Shown here: piece by piece, positions 42,125 through 51,084 of the stretch
How positions within the stretch are numbered: position 1 is the first letter of the stretch
Layout: the number at the start of each line of letters is the position of its first letter
Assembly (NCBI GenBank): GCA_016779445.1
Contig: JADHNP010000008.1
Span: 1-51,084 of the forward strand
DNA length: 51,084 nucleotides
DNA from: Luminiphilus sp.
GTDB taxonomy: Bacteria > Pseudomonadota > Gammaproteobacteria > Pseudomonadales > Halieaceae
Reading direction: 5' to 3'
Notes under the pieces: generated by a model
The model's database searches: none
Told to the model about the DNA's origin: nothing
Seen by the model: the letters and a program-made list of their open reading frames with translations, nothing else
Made by a program: the position numbers and the translations under genes

Positions 42125-43945
42125 TTACTCCACCGTCACACTCTTAGCGAGATTGCGGGGCTTATCAACGTCTGTGCCCTTGGCTACGGCAACATGATAT
42201 GACAGCAGCTGTAGCGCTATTGTGTACGCAATGGGGCCAACAAAGGGGCTGCAAGCGGGCAATGCCAGCACCTCGCAACCCGGCCCCGATTCATAGCCTG
42301 CATTTTCACTGGCAAAAACGAACAGCTGACCACCGCGTGCACGCACTTCCTCTAGATTAGAGCGCAGCTTTTCCATGAGCCGATCATCAGGCGCCACGGC
42401 AACGACCGGCATATCCTCATCTACCAACGCCAAGGGACCATGTTTCAGTTCACCTGCGGGATAGGCTTCGGCATGAATATAGGAAATTTCCTTGAGCTTC
42501 AGCGCACCCTCCAACGCGATGGGGTAATAAATACCCCTCCCTAAAAAAAGCGCATGATGTTTATTGGTAAACTGCTGGGACAGCGTCTTTATCAGGCTAT
42601 CTTTTTCTAGTATCTGGGCCGCAATGGGCTCTATTTCCCTAAGGACGTTGGCTATGTCGGTCTCTGCCAACGAGGCGGCTGAATGGTGGCGGGCCAAACA
42701 AAACGTCAGGCTGAGTAAGGCAGCTAGCTGGGTAGTAAACGCCTTAGTGGATGCAACACCGATTTCGGCGCCTGCTTGGGTCAGATAAACCAGCTCGCAT
42801 TCGCGCACCATGGCGCTGTGGTCCACATTACAAATAGCGAGCCGCGCTAACACACGGCTTGCGTCGACATGCTGTAATGCGGCGAGCGTATCTGCCGTCT
42901 CGCCCGACTGGGAAATACCCACCACCAAGGTGTCGGGTAACGTAACTGATTCTCGGTAGCGATATTCAGAGGCCACCTCCACCTGACAAGGCAAGCCTGC
43001 TATTGACTCAATCCAATGACGTGCCACGAGTCCTGCATGGTAACTGGTCCCACAGGCCAATATTTGCACCGCGGCTATCCGAGGAAATAGGTCCGCTGCA
43101 CGGGCACCGAAAAAGCTGTCTGAAGGCACACCCTGGTTTACAGTCTCCCGAAGACGCGCGGGCTGCTCATATATTTCTTTGAGCATGTAGTGCTCATGTT
43201 GACCGAGATCATCCTCATCGCTTTGCAAGGCCAGGCGCGTAAGAGCCCGGTCAACTTGCTCACCAGCAGCATTATAGATAGTAAACTTATCGGCGGTGAG
43301 CTCGGCGACATCGCCATCTTCCAAGTACACGAAAGTGTCCGTTACGGATTTCAGAGCGAGGGTATCGGACCCCGCAAAATGCTCGCCAATACCCACACCC
43401 AACACAAGCGGACTGCCTTGACGTGCCACGATAACCGTATTCGGTTCTTGCCGGTCAATGATGGCCAGGGCATAGGCGCCTTCCAATTGCCGAACAGATT
43501 TTATGACTGCGGAGAGTAAATCACCCTCCTTATGCATCGCTTGGGCAATCAGATGTGCGGCCACTTCAGTGTCGGTTTCCGAGTAAAACTGACAGCCCGA
43601 GACCTTTAAGGCATCCCGGAGTACCGCGTGATTCTCGATAATACCGTTATGAACAACAGCGATACGATCAGAGGCAATATGGGGGTGGGCATTTGCAACC
43701 GAGGGTTCTCCGTGTGTCGCCCACCGCGTGTGCGCAATGCCCACGCCGCCCTGAATAGGTTCAGCAGCTTGAGCTGCTTCGAGGGCAGCGACGCGGCCCG
43801 CACGCTTGTGGGACTGTAGATTGCCACTGCGGTCAATTAACGCCAAGCCCGCCGAGTCATAACCGCGATACTCGAGTCTTCTGAGACCCTCTAGCAAAAT
43901 CTCCGTACAGTCTCTGCGTGCCGTCACCGCAACAATGCCACACAT
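42125..43945 (-). CDS. glmS: Glutamine-fructose-6-phosphate aminotransferase
   Basis: GlmS makes glucosamine-6-phosphate from fructose-6-phosphate and glutamine, the entry to cell-wall amino sugars. The 606-residue product has the N-terminal glutaminase (MCGIVAV with catalytic Cys2; IAHTRWATHG) and two C-terminal SIS domains (CGTSYHAGLVARHW, VGISQSGETADTLAAL, ASTKAFTTQL), ending NLAKSVTVE. It overlaps the glmU stop by one base (TAATG), so the two consecutive amino-sugar steps are probably co-transcribed. Its 3' end is the likely target of the AT-rich insert. No glmS ribozyme is expected or seen. Confidence 0.97.
   Translation of the reverse strand: MCGIVAVTARRDCTEILLEGLRRLEYRGYDSAGLALIDRSGNLQSHKRAGRVAALEAAQAAEPIQGGVGIAHTRWATHGEPSVANAHPHIASDRIAVVHNGIIENHAVLRDALKVSGCQFYSETDTEVAAHLIAQAMHKEGDLLSAVIKSVRQLEGAYALAIIDRQEPNTVIVARQGSPLVLGVGIGEHFAGSDTLALKSVTDTFVYLEDGDVAELTADKFTIYNAAGEQVDRALTRLALQSDEDDLGQHEHYMLKEIYEQPARLRETVNQGVPSDSFFGARAADLFPRIAAVQILACGTSYHAGLVARHWIESIAGLPCQVEVASEYRYRESVTLPDTLVVGISQSGETADTLAALQHVDASRVLARLAICNVDHSAMVRECELVYLTQAGAEIGVASTKAFTTQLAALLSLTFCLARHHSAASLAETDIANVLREIEPIAAQILEKDSLIKTLSQQFTNKHHALFLGRGIYYPIALEGALKLKEISYIHAEAYPAGELKHGPLALVDEDMPVVAVAPDDRLMEKLRSNLEEVRARGGQLFVFASENAGYESGPGCEVLALPACSPFVGPIAYTIALQLLSYHVAVAKGTDVDKPRNLAKSVTVE
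42127..42136. repeat. glmS-end direct repeat, copy A (original, inside glmS)
   Basis: ACTCCACCGT at the end of glmS; on the minus strand it covers the final codons ACG GTG GAG and the first base of TAA. These codons are strongly conserved because GlmS proteins end in SVTVE, making them a stable target for site-specific integration. Confidence 0.85.
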
Positions 43946-45312
43946 TAATCAGTCTCCTCCGGCTTTTTAGGCCGGCGCCATCCATCCACATTGCGCTGCC
44001 TGCCTCTGGCAACCGCCAGTTGATCTGGCGCGACGTTATCGGTAATCGTGGAGCCGGCGGCGACAAAACCACCGGCATCAATGGTAACGGGCGCGACTAA
44101 CGTGCTGTTGGATCCGACAAATACCGACTCACCCAGCACCGTCCGATATTTATTGGCGCCGTCATAATTACAGGTGATCGTGCCGGCACCGACATTACTC
44201 TTCGAACCGACATCCGCATCACCCAGATAGGCCAGATGGCTGGCTTTGGCAGCTCGCCCTAGGTGAGTATTTTTGATCTCGACAAAATTCCCTACTTTCG
44301 CAACCTCATCGATGACCGTGCCGGGGCGGATGCGCGCGTAAGGCCCAATGCTCGCACCCGCTTTTATCTCTGCGCCCTCTATATGCGTAAAAGGATGTAC
44401 CTGTGCGCCTTCGCCAATATTGCTATTCGAAATTATGCAGTTCGCACCAATCGACACGCCACCGGCCAGGGTGACCGTTCCCTCAAAAACTGTGTTGACA
44501 TCAATGCACACGTCGCGCCCACAGTGCAAAGCCCCGCGTATATCCACGCGCGACCGATCAGCAATCAACACGCCTTGAGACATAAGCTGATCAGCCAGCG
44601 CCCCCTGATGTAACCGTTCGAGTTGCTCGAGCTGCTGCGGTGTATTGACGCCCAAACAATCCAGCGCACGATCTGACTGCACCACTGTTACCGTTGCGCC
44701 ATCCTCTCTGGCAAGTTTCAGCACCTCGGGCAGGTAATACTCACCCTGTGCATTGTCATTGGTGAGTCTCTCAAGGTACTGACAAAAAGCCGCAGCGGGA
44801 GCAGCAAGAACTCCCGTATTGATCTCAGAGAGGCGTCTTTGATCAGCGGTAGCATCTTGCTCCTCAACCACACCCTGAAAAGCGCCTTCAGCGTCACGAA
44901 GCACCCGCCCGTAACCGGTGGGATCCGGCACGTAAGAAGAAAGCATCGCCATGCCTGAAGATGCGGCGCGAATTACTTCGTCGAGCGAATCGCGATGTAT
45001 CAGGGGGACATCGCCAAAAAGCACCAACACGGTACTTTCTGAATCACAATTATGAATCGCCTGCTGCACCGCATGACCGGTTCCAAGCTGCTGTTGCTGG
45101 AGATGGCACTCCACATCTGGAGCACTTACAACCGCTTGAACCGCATCGGCATCGTGCCCAACGACCATATGGATGCGCCTGGCCCCCACCTCCCGCGCTG
45201 TACCCAAGACATGGCTGACCAATGGCTGCCCAGCGAGCAAGTGCAGTACCTTTGCTGTGCTGGATTGCATCCGGCTGCCGTGGCCGGCTGCCAGAATGAT
45301 TACTTCAAGCAT
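43945..45312 (-). CDS. glmU: Bifunctional GlmU (uridyltransferase / acetyltransferase)
   Basis: GlmU acetylates glucosamine-1-phosphate and then couples it to UTP, giving UDP-N-acetylglucosamine. The N-terminal nucleotidyltransferase has LAAGHGSRMQSSTAKVLH (8-24, with the catalytic Arg and Lys). The C-terminal left-handed beta-helix has hexapeptide repeats (for example VKIGNFVEIK-like VGNFVEIKNTHLG) and the acetyltransferase region GTITCNYDGANKYRT. The 455-residue length is typical. It lies 117 bases downstream of atpC on the same strand, the order known from Pseudomonas and E. coli. No convincing terminator was found in that gap. Confidence 0.97.
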   Translation of the reverse strand: MLEVIILAAGHGSRMQSSTAKVLHLLAGQPLVSHVLGTAREVGARRIHMVVGHDADAVQAVVSAPDVECHLQQQQLGTGHAVQQAIHNCDSESTVLVLFGDVPLIHRDSLDEVIRAASSGMAMLSSYVPDPTGYGRVLRDAEGAFQGVVEEQDATADQRRLSEINTGVLAAPAAAFCQYLERLTNDNAQGEYYLPEVLKLAREDGATVTVVQSDRALDCLGVNTPQQLEQLERLHQGALADQLMSQGVLIADRSRVDIRGALHCGRDVCIDVNTVFEGTVTLAGGVSIGANCIISNSNIGEGAQVHPFTHIEGAEIKAGASIGPYARIRPGTVIDEVAKVGNFVEIKNTHLGRAAKASHLAYLGDADVGSKSNVGAGTITCNYDGANKYRTVLGESVFVGSNSTLVAPVTIDAGGFVAAGSTITDNVAPDQLAVARGRQRNVDGWRRPKKPEETD

Positions 45313-45429
45313 AGGGGGTCCGGTTAAATAGATTACGCTGCAGACATGATGATAACCGCTACGCTTTTTGCAAGCTCGGAGCGATCAATCACCCAATAAA
45401 CACCGGAAATAGCGCGGTTTTGCCGAGGA

Positions 45430-45858
45430 TTATCCGCGACCCGAGCGGTTTTTTACCTTTCGCAGGGTTGCCAACTGAGCGGTTGCCTCGGCAAGTTGCG
45501 CTGAGGCACGGCCGTAATCAATCTCACCTTGTTGGTTAGCGAGGGTATCCTCCGCATCCTTTCGGGCGAGTTCTGCAGCAGCCTCATCAATATCGTCTGC
45601 CCGCACCGCCGTATCCGCTAGCACCGTGACGACATCACCCTGAACTTCAATGAAGCCTCCCGAAGCGTAATACACCTGCTCAGCACCGCCCTGCTCAACA
45701 ATGCGGATAGGCCCGGGAGTCAGGCGCGTCAGTAACGCAGCATGACCGTAGCACACGCCGAGCTCTCCCTCCTCGCCAGTGGCGGCCAAGAACTCTACCA
45801 ACCCCGAGTAAATCTGCGCCTCGGCACTGACAATATCGCAGTGTAGGGTTATCGCCAT
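45430..45858 (-). CDS. atpC: ATP synthase epsilon subunit
   Basis: Epsilon is part of the central stalk of F1 and an intrinsic inhibitor of ATP hydrolysis. The 142-residue product shows [20 protein letters not shown] at the start, [20 protein letters not shown], then [20 protein letters not shown], and a C-terminal two-helix domain rich in Ala, Glu and Arg. It is the last gene of the atp operon and starts 20 bases after atpD. Confidence 0.97.
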   Translation of the reverse strand: MAITLHCDIVSAEAQIYSGLVEFLAATGEEGELGVCYGHAALLTRLTPGPIRIVEQGGAEQVYYASGGFIEVQGDVVTVLADTAVRADDIDEAAAELARKDAEDTLANQQGEIDYGRASAQLAEATAQLATLRKVKNRSGRG

Positions 45859-45878
45859 AATTCAGTTCCCTCGGCGCC

Positions 45879-47297
<1,419 letters not shown>

Positions 47298-47342
47298 CTA
47301 GTATGACGAGCATATCGCCACGTATTTTTTGGGTCGCGCGCT

Positions 47343-48206
47343 TTAGCCGATGGCCGCAGCACCCCCCACGATTTCTGCTAGCTCTTGGGTGATCGCTGCC
47401 TGTCTGGCCTTGTTGTAAACCAATTGCAGCTCGTCAATCAGTTCCCCAGCATTATCAGTGGCATTCTTCATTGCGATCATGCGCGCAGCCTGCTCACAAG
47501 CCCCATTCTCAACCACCGCTTGATATACCAAAGATTCGATATAACGAATCATTAATGCGTCGAGAAGTTCCCGCGCGTCCGGCTCGTAAATATAGTCCCA
47601 GTGATGAGACAACGACTCTCTCGCTTCTGGCTTCAGTGGCAGCAGCTGATCCACTCGCGGTGCTTGAGTCATGGTGTTCACAAAATCATTGCCTGCCAGG
47701 AACAGGGCGTCGATATGGCCATTCGTGTAAGCATCAAGCATGGTTTTAACGCCGCCGATTAAATCCTCAATCGATGGTTCCTCGCCAAGATCCCTGACAG
47801 ACGCCGTGACGTTGCCCCCTACGCTGGCAAAAAAACCTGCCGCTTTGGCACCCACCAAGCACAACTCAACCTCGACGCCGTTATCTTGCTGCGCTCGCAT
47901 GGACTGAATAGCCGCTTTAAACAAATTAATATTCAGGCCGCCACACAGCCCTCTGTCAGTTGAGACAATGATGTACCCCGCCCGCTTGATTTCTCGTGCC
48001 TGCATATAAGCATGCCGGTACTCGGGCGTAGCATTGGCGATATGTCCCACCACGGCGCGCATGCGTTGGGCATAGGGCTTGCCCAGCTCCATGCGGTCCT
48101 GCGCACGTCGCATCTTGCTGGCAGCGACCATTTCCATGGCGCTGGTGATCTTTTGAGTACTTTGAATACTCGAGATCTTGGTGCGAATTTCCTTGCCAGC
48201 AGCCAT
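47343..48206 (-). CDS. atpG: ATP synthase gamma subunit
   Basis: Gamma is the rotor shaft of F1. The 287-residue product has the family N-terminus [20 protein letters not shown] followed by [13 protein letters not shown], the central [16 protein letters not shown], and the C-terminal helix [20 protein letters not shown] with [12 protein letters not shown]. It lies six bases after atpA and 66 bases before atpD on the minus strand. Confidence 0.98.
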   Translation of the reverse strand: MAAGKEIRTKISSIQSTQKITSAMEMVAASKMRRAQDRMELGKPYAQRMRAVVGHIANATPEYRHAYMQAREIKRAGYIIVSTDRGLCGGLNINLFKAAIQSMRAQQDNGVEVELCLVGAKAAGFFASVGGNVTASVRDLGEEPSIEDLIGGVKTMLDAYTNGHIDALFLAGNDFVNTMTQAPRVDQLLPLKPEARESLSHHWDYIYEPDARELLDALMIRYIESLVYQAVVENGACEQAARMIAMKNATDNAGELIDELQLVYNKARQAAITQELAEIVGGAAAIG

Positions 48207-48212
48207 ACAGCG

Positions 48213-49757
48213 TTACCAGGTCTGAGTAGACTTAAAGGCCTCAAGAGCAGACTTAAACACAGCTTCACGCTCGTCATTCCAGTCGCCGTCGGCCTCTATC
48301 TGCTGCATCACATCAGCACTCTCGGCGCGCATATAGCTGAGCAAGGCCGACTCAAAATCGCCAATTTTTGCGACTTCTACATCCTGAAGATATCCCTCAT
48401 TCCCGGCATAAAGGAGCACCCCCATCTCCGCAATCGACAGTGGGGCGTACTGCTTTTGCTTCATCAATTCGGTAATCCGCTCGCCATGGTCCAGCTGCGC
48501 TTTCGTCGCGTCGTCCAAGTCCGAGGCGAATTGTGAGAACGCCGCGAGTTCTCGGTATTGAGCCAATGCGGTTCTAATACCCCCCGAGAGTTTTTTCACA
48601 ATCTTGGTCTGCGCTGCGCCGCCTACCCGAGAAACAGAAATACCTGCGTTCATCGCCGGTCGAACACCCGAGTTGAACATATCGGCCTCGAGAAAAATTT
48701 GGCCGTCCGTAATAGAGATGACGTTAGTCGGAACAAAGGCAGAAACATCGCCAGCCTGAGTCTCAATAACAGGAAGGGCCGTCAGGGACCCCGTTTGTCC
48801 TTTCACAGCGCCGTCAGTGAACTGTTCAACATAGTCGGCATTCACGCGCGCCGCGCGCTCAAGCAGGCGTGAGTGCAAATAGAACACATCACCCGGGTAA
48901 GCCTCTCGACCGGGCGGTCTTCTTAGCAGCAGTGAGATTTGGCGATAAGCCACGGCCTGCTTGGAAAGATCATCGTAAATGATGAGAGCGTCTTCACCGC
49001 GATCACGGTAGTACTCGCCCATGGTGCATCCAGCAAAGGGCGCCAAGTATTGCATGGCGGCCGGGTCAGAGGCATTGGCCGCGACCACAATCGTATGCGC
49101 CATGGCGCCATGCTCTTCGAGCTTGCGGACAACAGACGCCACCGAGGAAGCTTTCTGGCCCACTGCGACGTAAACGCATTTAATGCCGGTGCCTTTTTGA
49201 TTAATGATGGCATCAACTGCGATAGCGGTTTTCCCAATTTGGCGATCGCCAATAATCAGTTCTCTTTGGCCGCGTCCGATTGGCACCATGGCATCAATAG
49301 CCTTAAGCCCTATTTGAACCGGTTGATCGACAGATTGACGGGCAATAACCCCCGGGGCGATTTTCTCAATCGCGTCGGTCATCTTTGTCTCAATGGCTCC
49401 CTTTCCATCAATGGGGTTGCCTAATGAGTCAACTACTCGTCCTTGCAGCTCCGGACCGACTGGCACCTCGAGAATGCGGCCCGTACAACGGCAGGTTTGG
49501 CCCTCTGCCAACTGCTTATAATCGCCTAACACCACCGCGCCAACAGAGTCGCGTTCAAGGTTAAGCGCCAAACCAAGCACACCGCCTTCAAATTCGATCA
49601 TCTCACCGTATTGCACCTCGGTAAGACCATGAATACGGATAATGCCGTCCGTAACCGATACGATAGTGCCCTCATTGGTCGCTTGCGAGGTGACTTCAAG
49701 CGCATCGATCCGCTGCTTGATGAGATCGCTGATTTCCGAGGGGTTGAGCTGTTGCAT
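48213..49757 (-). CDS. atpA: ATP synthase alpha subunit
   Basis: Alpha forms the F1 hexamer with beta and carries the non-catalytic nucleotide sites. The 514-residue protein has the N-terminal [33 protein letters not shown] (Walker A), [20 protein letters not shown] and the signature [19 protein letters not shown]. It lies 13 bases downstream of atpH. Confidence 0.98.
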   Translation of the reverse strand: MQQLNPSEISDLIKQRIDALEVTSQATNEGTIVSVTDGIIRIHGLTEVQYGEMIEFEGGVLGLALNLERDSVGAVVLGDYKQLAEGQTCRCTGRILEVPVGPELQGRVVDSLGNPIDGKGAIETKMTDAIEKIAPGVIARQSVDQPVQIGLKAIDAMVPIGRGQRELIIGDRQIGKTAIAVDAIINQKGTGIKCVYVAVGQKASSVASVVRKLEEHGAMAHTIVVAANASDPAAMQYLAPFAGCTMGEYYRDRGEDALIIYDDLSKQAVAYRQISLLLRRPPGREAYPGDVFYLHSRLLERAARVNADYVEQFTDGAVKGQTGSLTALPVIETQAGDVSAFVPTNVISITDGQIFLEADMFNSGVRPAMNAGISVSRVGGAAQTKIVKKLSGGIRTALAQYRELAAFSQFASDLDDATKAQLDHGERITELMKQKQYAPLSIAEMGVLLYAGNEGYLQDVEVAKIGDFESALLSYMRAESADVMQQIEADGDWNDEREAVFKSALEAFKSTQTW

Positions 49758-49770
49758 GACTATTCCTCTG

Positions 49771-50307
49771 TCATTGATTCAACGAGCCAGCCAACTTGTT
49801 CAGGCGGCCGCGAATGGAGCCATCGATCACCAGATCATTGGCCCGAATAAGAGCCCCCCCCAACAGGGAGGGGTCAGTTTCAGAAGTCAGGGTGACGCTT
49901 CGTGCCAACCTGGCCTTCATAGATTCCGTAAGTTGATCTGCTTCGATCTCACTGAGGGGGTAGGCCGACACCACATGAACTGCGACCGCGCTTTCCACCG
50001 ACCGCTTGAGCTGCTCAAAAAGCATCGAGACTTCGGGTAATAAAGCAAGCCGACCATTATCTGCCAAAACGTGAAGCAAATTGCCTACTGCCGGCGGCAA
50101 GGACTCCCCCGCCAGCGCCATCAAGGTCGCCGCGCGTTGCGCCGCGGTCTGGTCTGGATGTCTGAGCGAGGCGGCCACCTTGTGGTCTGCTGTCAGCGCG
50201 GCAAGTTGCGCCAGAGACGCTTGCCAAACACCCAGTTGGTCCGCCGCGCGAGCGTGCTCGAAGGCGGCTCGTGCGTATGGTCTGGCAAGTGTGGTGGGCT
50301 CAATCAC
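49771..50307 (-). CDS. atpH: ATP synthase delta subunit
   Basis: Delta links the peripheral stalk to the top of F1. The 178-residue product has [20 protein letters not shown] at the N-terminus and the C-terminal family signature [19 protein letters not shown]-type ([20 protein letters not shown]), followed by a short tail ([13 protein letters not shown]). It lies three bases downstream of atpF and 13 bases upstream of atpA. Confidence 0.97.
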   Translation of the reverse strand: MIEPTTLARPYARAAFEHARAADQLGVWQASLAQLAALTADHKVAASLRHPDQTAAQRAATLMALAGESLPPAVGNLLHVLADNGRLALLPEVSMLFEQLKRSVESAVAVHVVSAYPLSEIEADQLTESMKARLARSVTLTSETDPSLLGGALIRANDLVIDGSIRGRLNKLAGSLNQ

Positions 50308-50310
50308 AGC

Positions 50311-50781
50311 TTATGGTCCTGCAGAGAGCGTCTTGAGCAGATCGGCATGTTTCTCCGCGTCGATTTCGGCACCAAGAACTTTCTCGGCCCCGGCAACCGC
50401 CAGCGCACTGACCTGTGTCATCAGTTGCTCCTGTGCTCGCGCCCGCTCCTGCTCTATGTCAGCAGAAGCGGCAGCCTTAACTCGCTCTGTCTCAGCAATG
50501 GCGACCTGCTTGGCCTCTTCCACAACCGCCTGGGCGCGTTTATTAGCCGCTTCGACTATTCCCGCGGCTTCCCGCTTGGCTTCTGCCAATTGCTCGGTCG
50601 CTCGCTTCTGTGCCAGCTCAAGGTCGTGACCGGCGCGATCTGCAGCGGCAAGGCCTTCGGCGATTTTGCTTTGGCGCTCTGCCATGGCGGCAGTGATCGG
50701 CGGCCAAACATAACGCATACAAAACCCAACAAACGCTATAAACGCGACGAGTTGTCCGATCAAGGTGAGATTAATGTTCAC
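50311..50781 (-). CDS. atpF: ATP synthase b subunit
   Basis: Subunit b forms the peripheral stalk. The 156-residue protein has one N-terminal membrane helix ([20 protein letters not shown]) followed by a long, Ala/Glu/Lys-rich coiled coil (residues about 35-145). The N-terminus [10 protein letters not shown] is typical of gammaproteobacterial AtpF, and the length equals that of E. coli. It lies 60 bases downstream of atpE on the minus strand. Confidence 0.97.
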   Translation of the reverse strand: MNINLTLIGQLVAFIAFVGFCMRYVWPPITAAMAERQSKIAEGLAAADRAGHDLELAQKRATEQLAEAKREAAGIVEAANKRAQAVVEEAKQVAIAETERVKAAASADIEQERARAQEQLMTQVSALAVAGAEKVLGAEIDAEKHADLLKTLSAGP

Positions 50782-50841
50782 ACGCTGCTCCTGTGGTGTT
50801 CTGGGGACACGTCTTGTTGCGCCCCGGAAAAAAGAAGGCTT

Positions 50842-51078
<237 letters not shown>

Positions 51079-51084
51079 CTAAAA

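Larger units (their letters stand above)
41371..42126. other. AT-rich two-cassette insert at the 3' end of glmS
   Basis: This 756-base stretch is clearly AT-rich against GC-balanced neighbours and is divided by direct repeats into units of 241 bp (41371-41611) and 515 bp (41612-42126). Each unit carries one small membrane-protein gene on the minus strand, the same direction as glmS. No integrase, transposase or terminal inverted repeat is visible. The arrangement suggests stepwise site-specific insertion at the glmS end. Confidence 0.6.

Noticed and set aside
41340-42126. Classical Tn7 or Tn7-like insertion at attTn7
   Set aside because: No tns genes or Tn7-type ends are seen, and the repeats lie within the last glmS codons instead of flanking a site about 25 bp downstream.
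45313-45429. CGCGG/CCGCG hairpin after atpC as an operon terminator
   Set aside because: The 5-bp stem has a long loop and no following T-run; transcription may continue into glmU.

Overview
The window is chromosomal DNA from a gammaproteobacterium, most likely a marine, Pseudomonas-related oligotroph (for example the OM60/NOR5, SAR92 or Cellvibrionales type; the exact genus cannot be read from sequence alone). The evidence is gene content and order. One block (gshB-tonB-yqgE-ruvX, pilT, yggS-proC-yggT-metX-metW-DUF4426-rdgB-hemW, trmB, rpoH-ftsX-ftsE-ftsY, rsmD-coaD, mutM) follows the order I recall for one side of the Pseudomonas replication origin. A second block (rpmG-rpmB, coaBC, argB, pyrE, crc, rph, yicC, gmk, rpoZ, spoT, ridA, recG, ubiA, uvrD, glmS, glmU, atp operon) follows the other side. 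Crc, the MetX/MetW pair, SlmA and PilT fit the same assignment. Almost everything is dense, moderately GC-rich housekeeping DNA. No rRNA, tRNA, CRISPR array, transposase or integrase was seen, and no gene-free stretch exceeds 300 bases.

Layout. 1-4.7 kb: the 3' part of rsmE, a membrane-anchored alpha/beta hydrolase on the minus strand, then gshB-tonB-yqgE-ruvX. 4.7-11.8 kb: pilT (minus) diverges from a long plus-strand run from yggS to hemW. 11.8-16.2 kb: a minus-strand run ftsY-ftsE-ftsX-rpoH-trmB, with an exact CIRCE operator in front of rpoH. 16.3-18.9 kb: rsmD and coaD (plus), then rpmB-rpmG and mutM (minus). 19-25.9 kb: coaBC, argB, slmA (plus), pyrE (minus), crc (plus), rph (minus), yicC and gmk (plus). 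26-29.1 kb: rpoZ, spoT and ridA. 29.1-35 kb: a nucleotide-sugar-epimerase-like SDR (minus), recG-ubiA-DUF482 (plus) and yaaA (minus). 35-38.6 kb: a TRAP transporter whose membrane genes and binding-protein gene lie on opposite strands, with an acyl-CoA thioesterase between them. 38.6-42.1 kb: uvrD, a small exported protein and an AT-rich insert with two small membrane-protein genes. 42.1-51 kb: glmS, glmU and the ATP synthase operon from atpC back to atpE; atpB and atpI would lie beyond the right edge.

Two signals stand out. First, at 13475-13501 there is a perfect TTAGCACTC / 9-nt spacer / GAGTGCTAA inverted repeat, the textbook HrcA operator. It lies between ftsX and the start codon of the heat-shock sigma factor gene rpoH and suggests that HrcA controls sigma-32 itself. 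Second, the last codons of glmS (the core ACTCCACCGT on the plus strand) recur as direct repeats at 41612 and 41371. These repeats delimit two AT-rich units of 515 and 241 bp, each with one orphan membrane-protein gene and no recombinase. This looks like stepwise, site-specific acquisition of small cassettes at the glmS 3' end, at a position different from the classical Tn7 insertion point.

Smaller points are a probable CTG start for tonB coupled to gshB, a nested palindrome between the hydrolase gene and gshB, a Crc homologue with a visibly degenerate nuclease site, and several non-ATG starts (ftsE, recG, coaD, yicC, yaaA and others).
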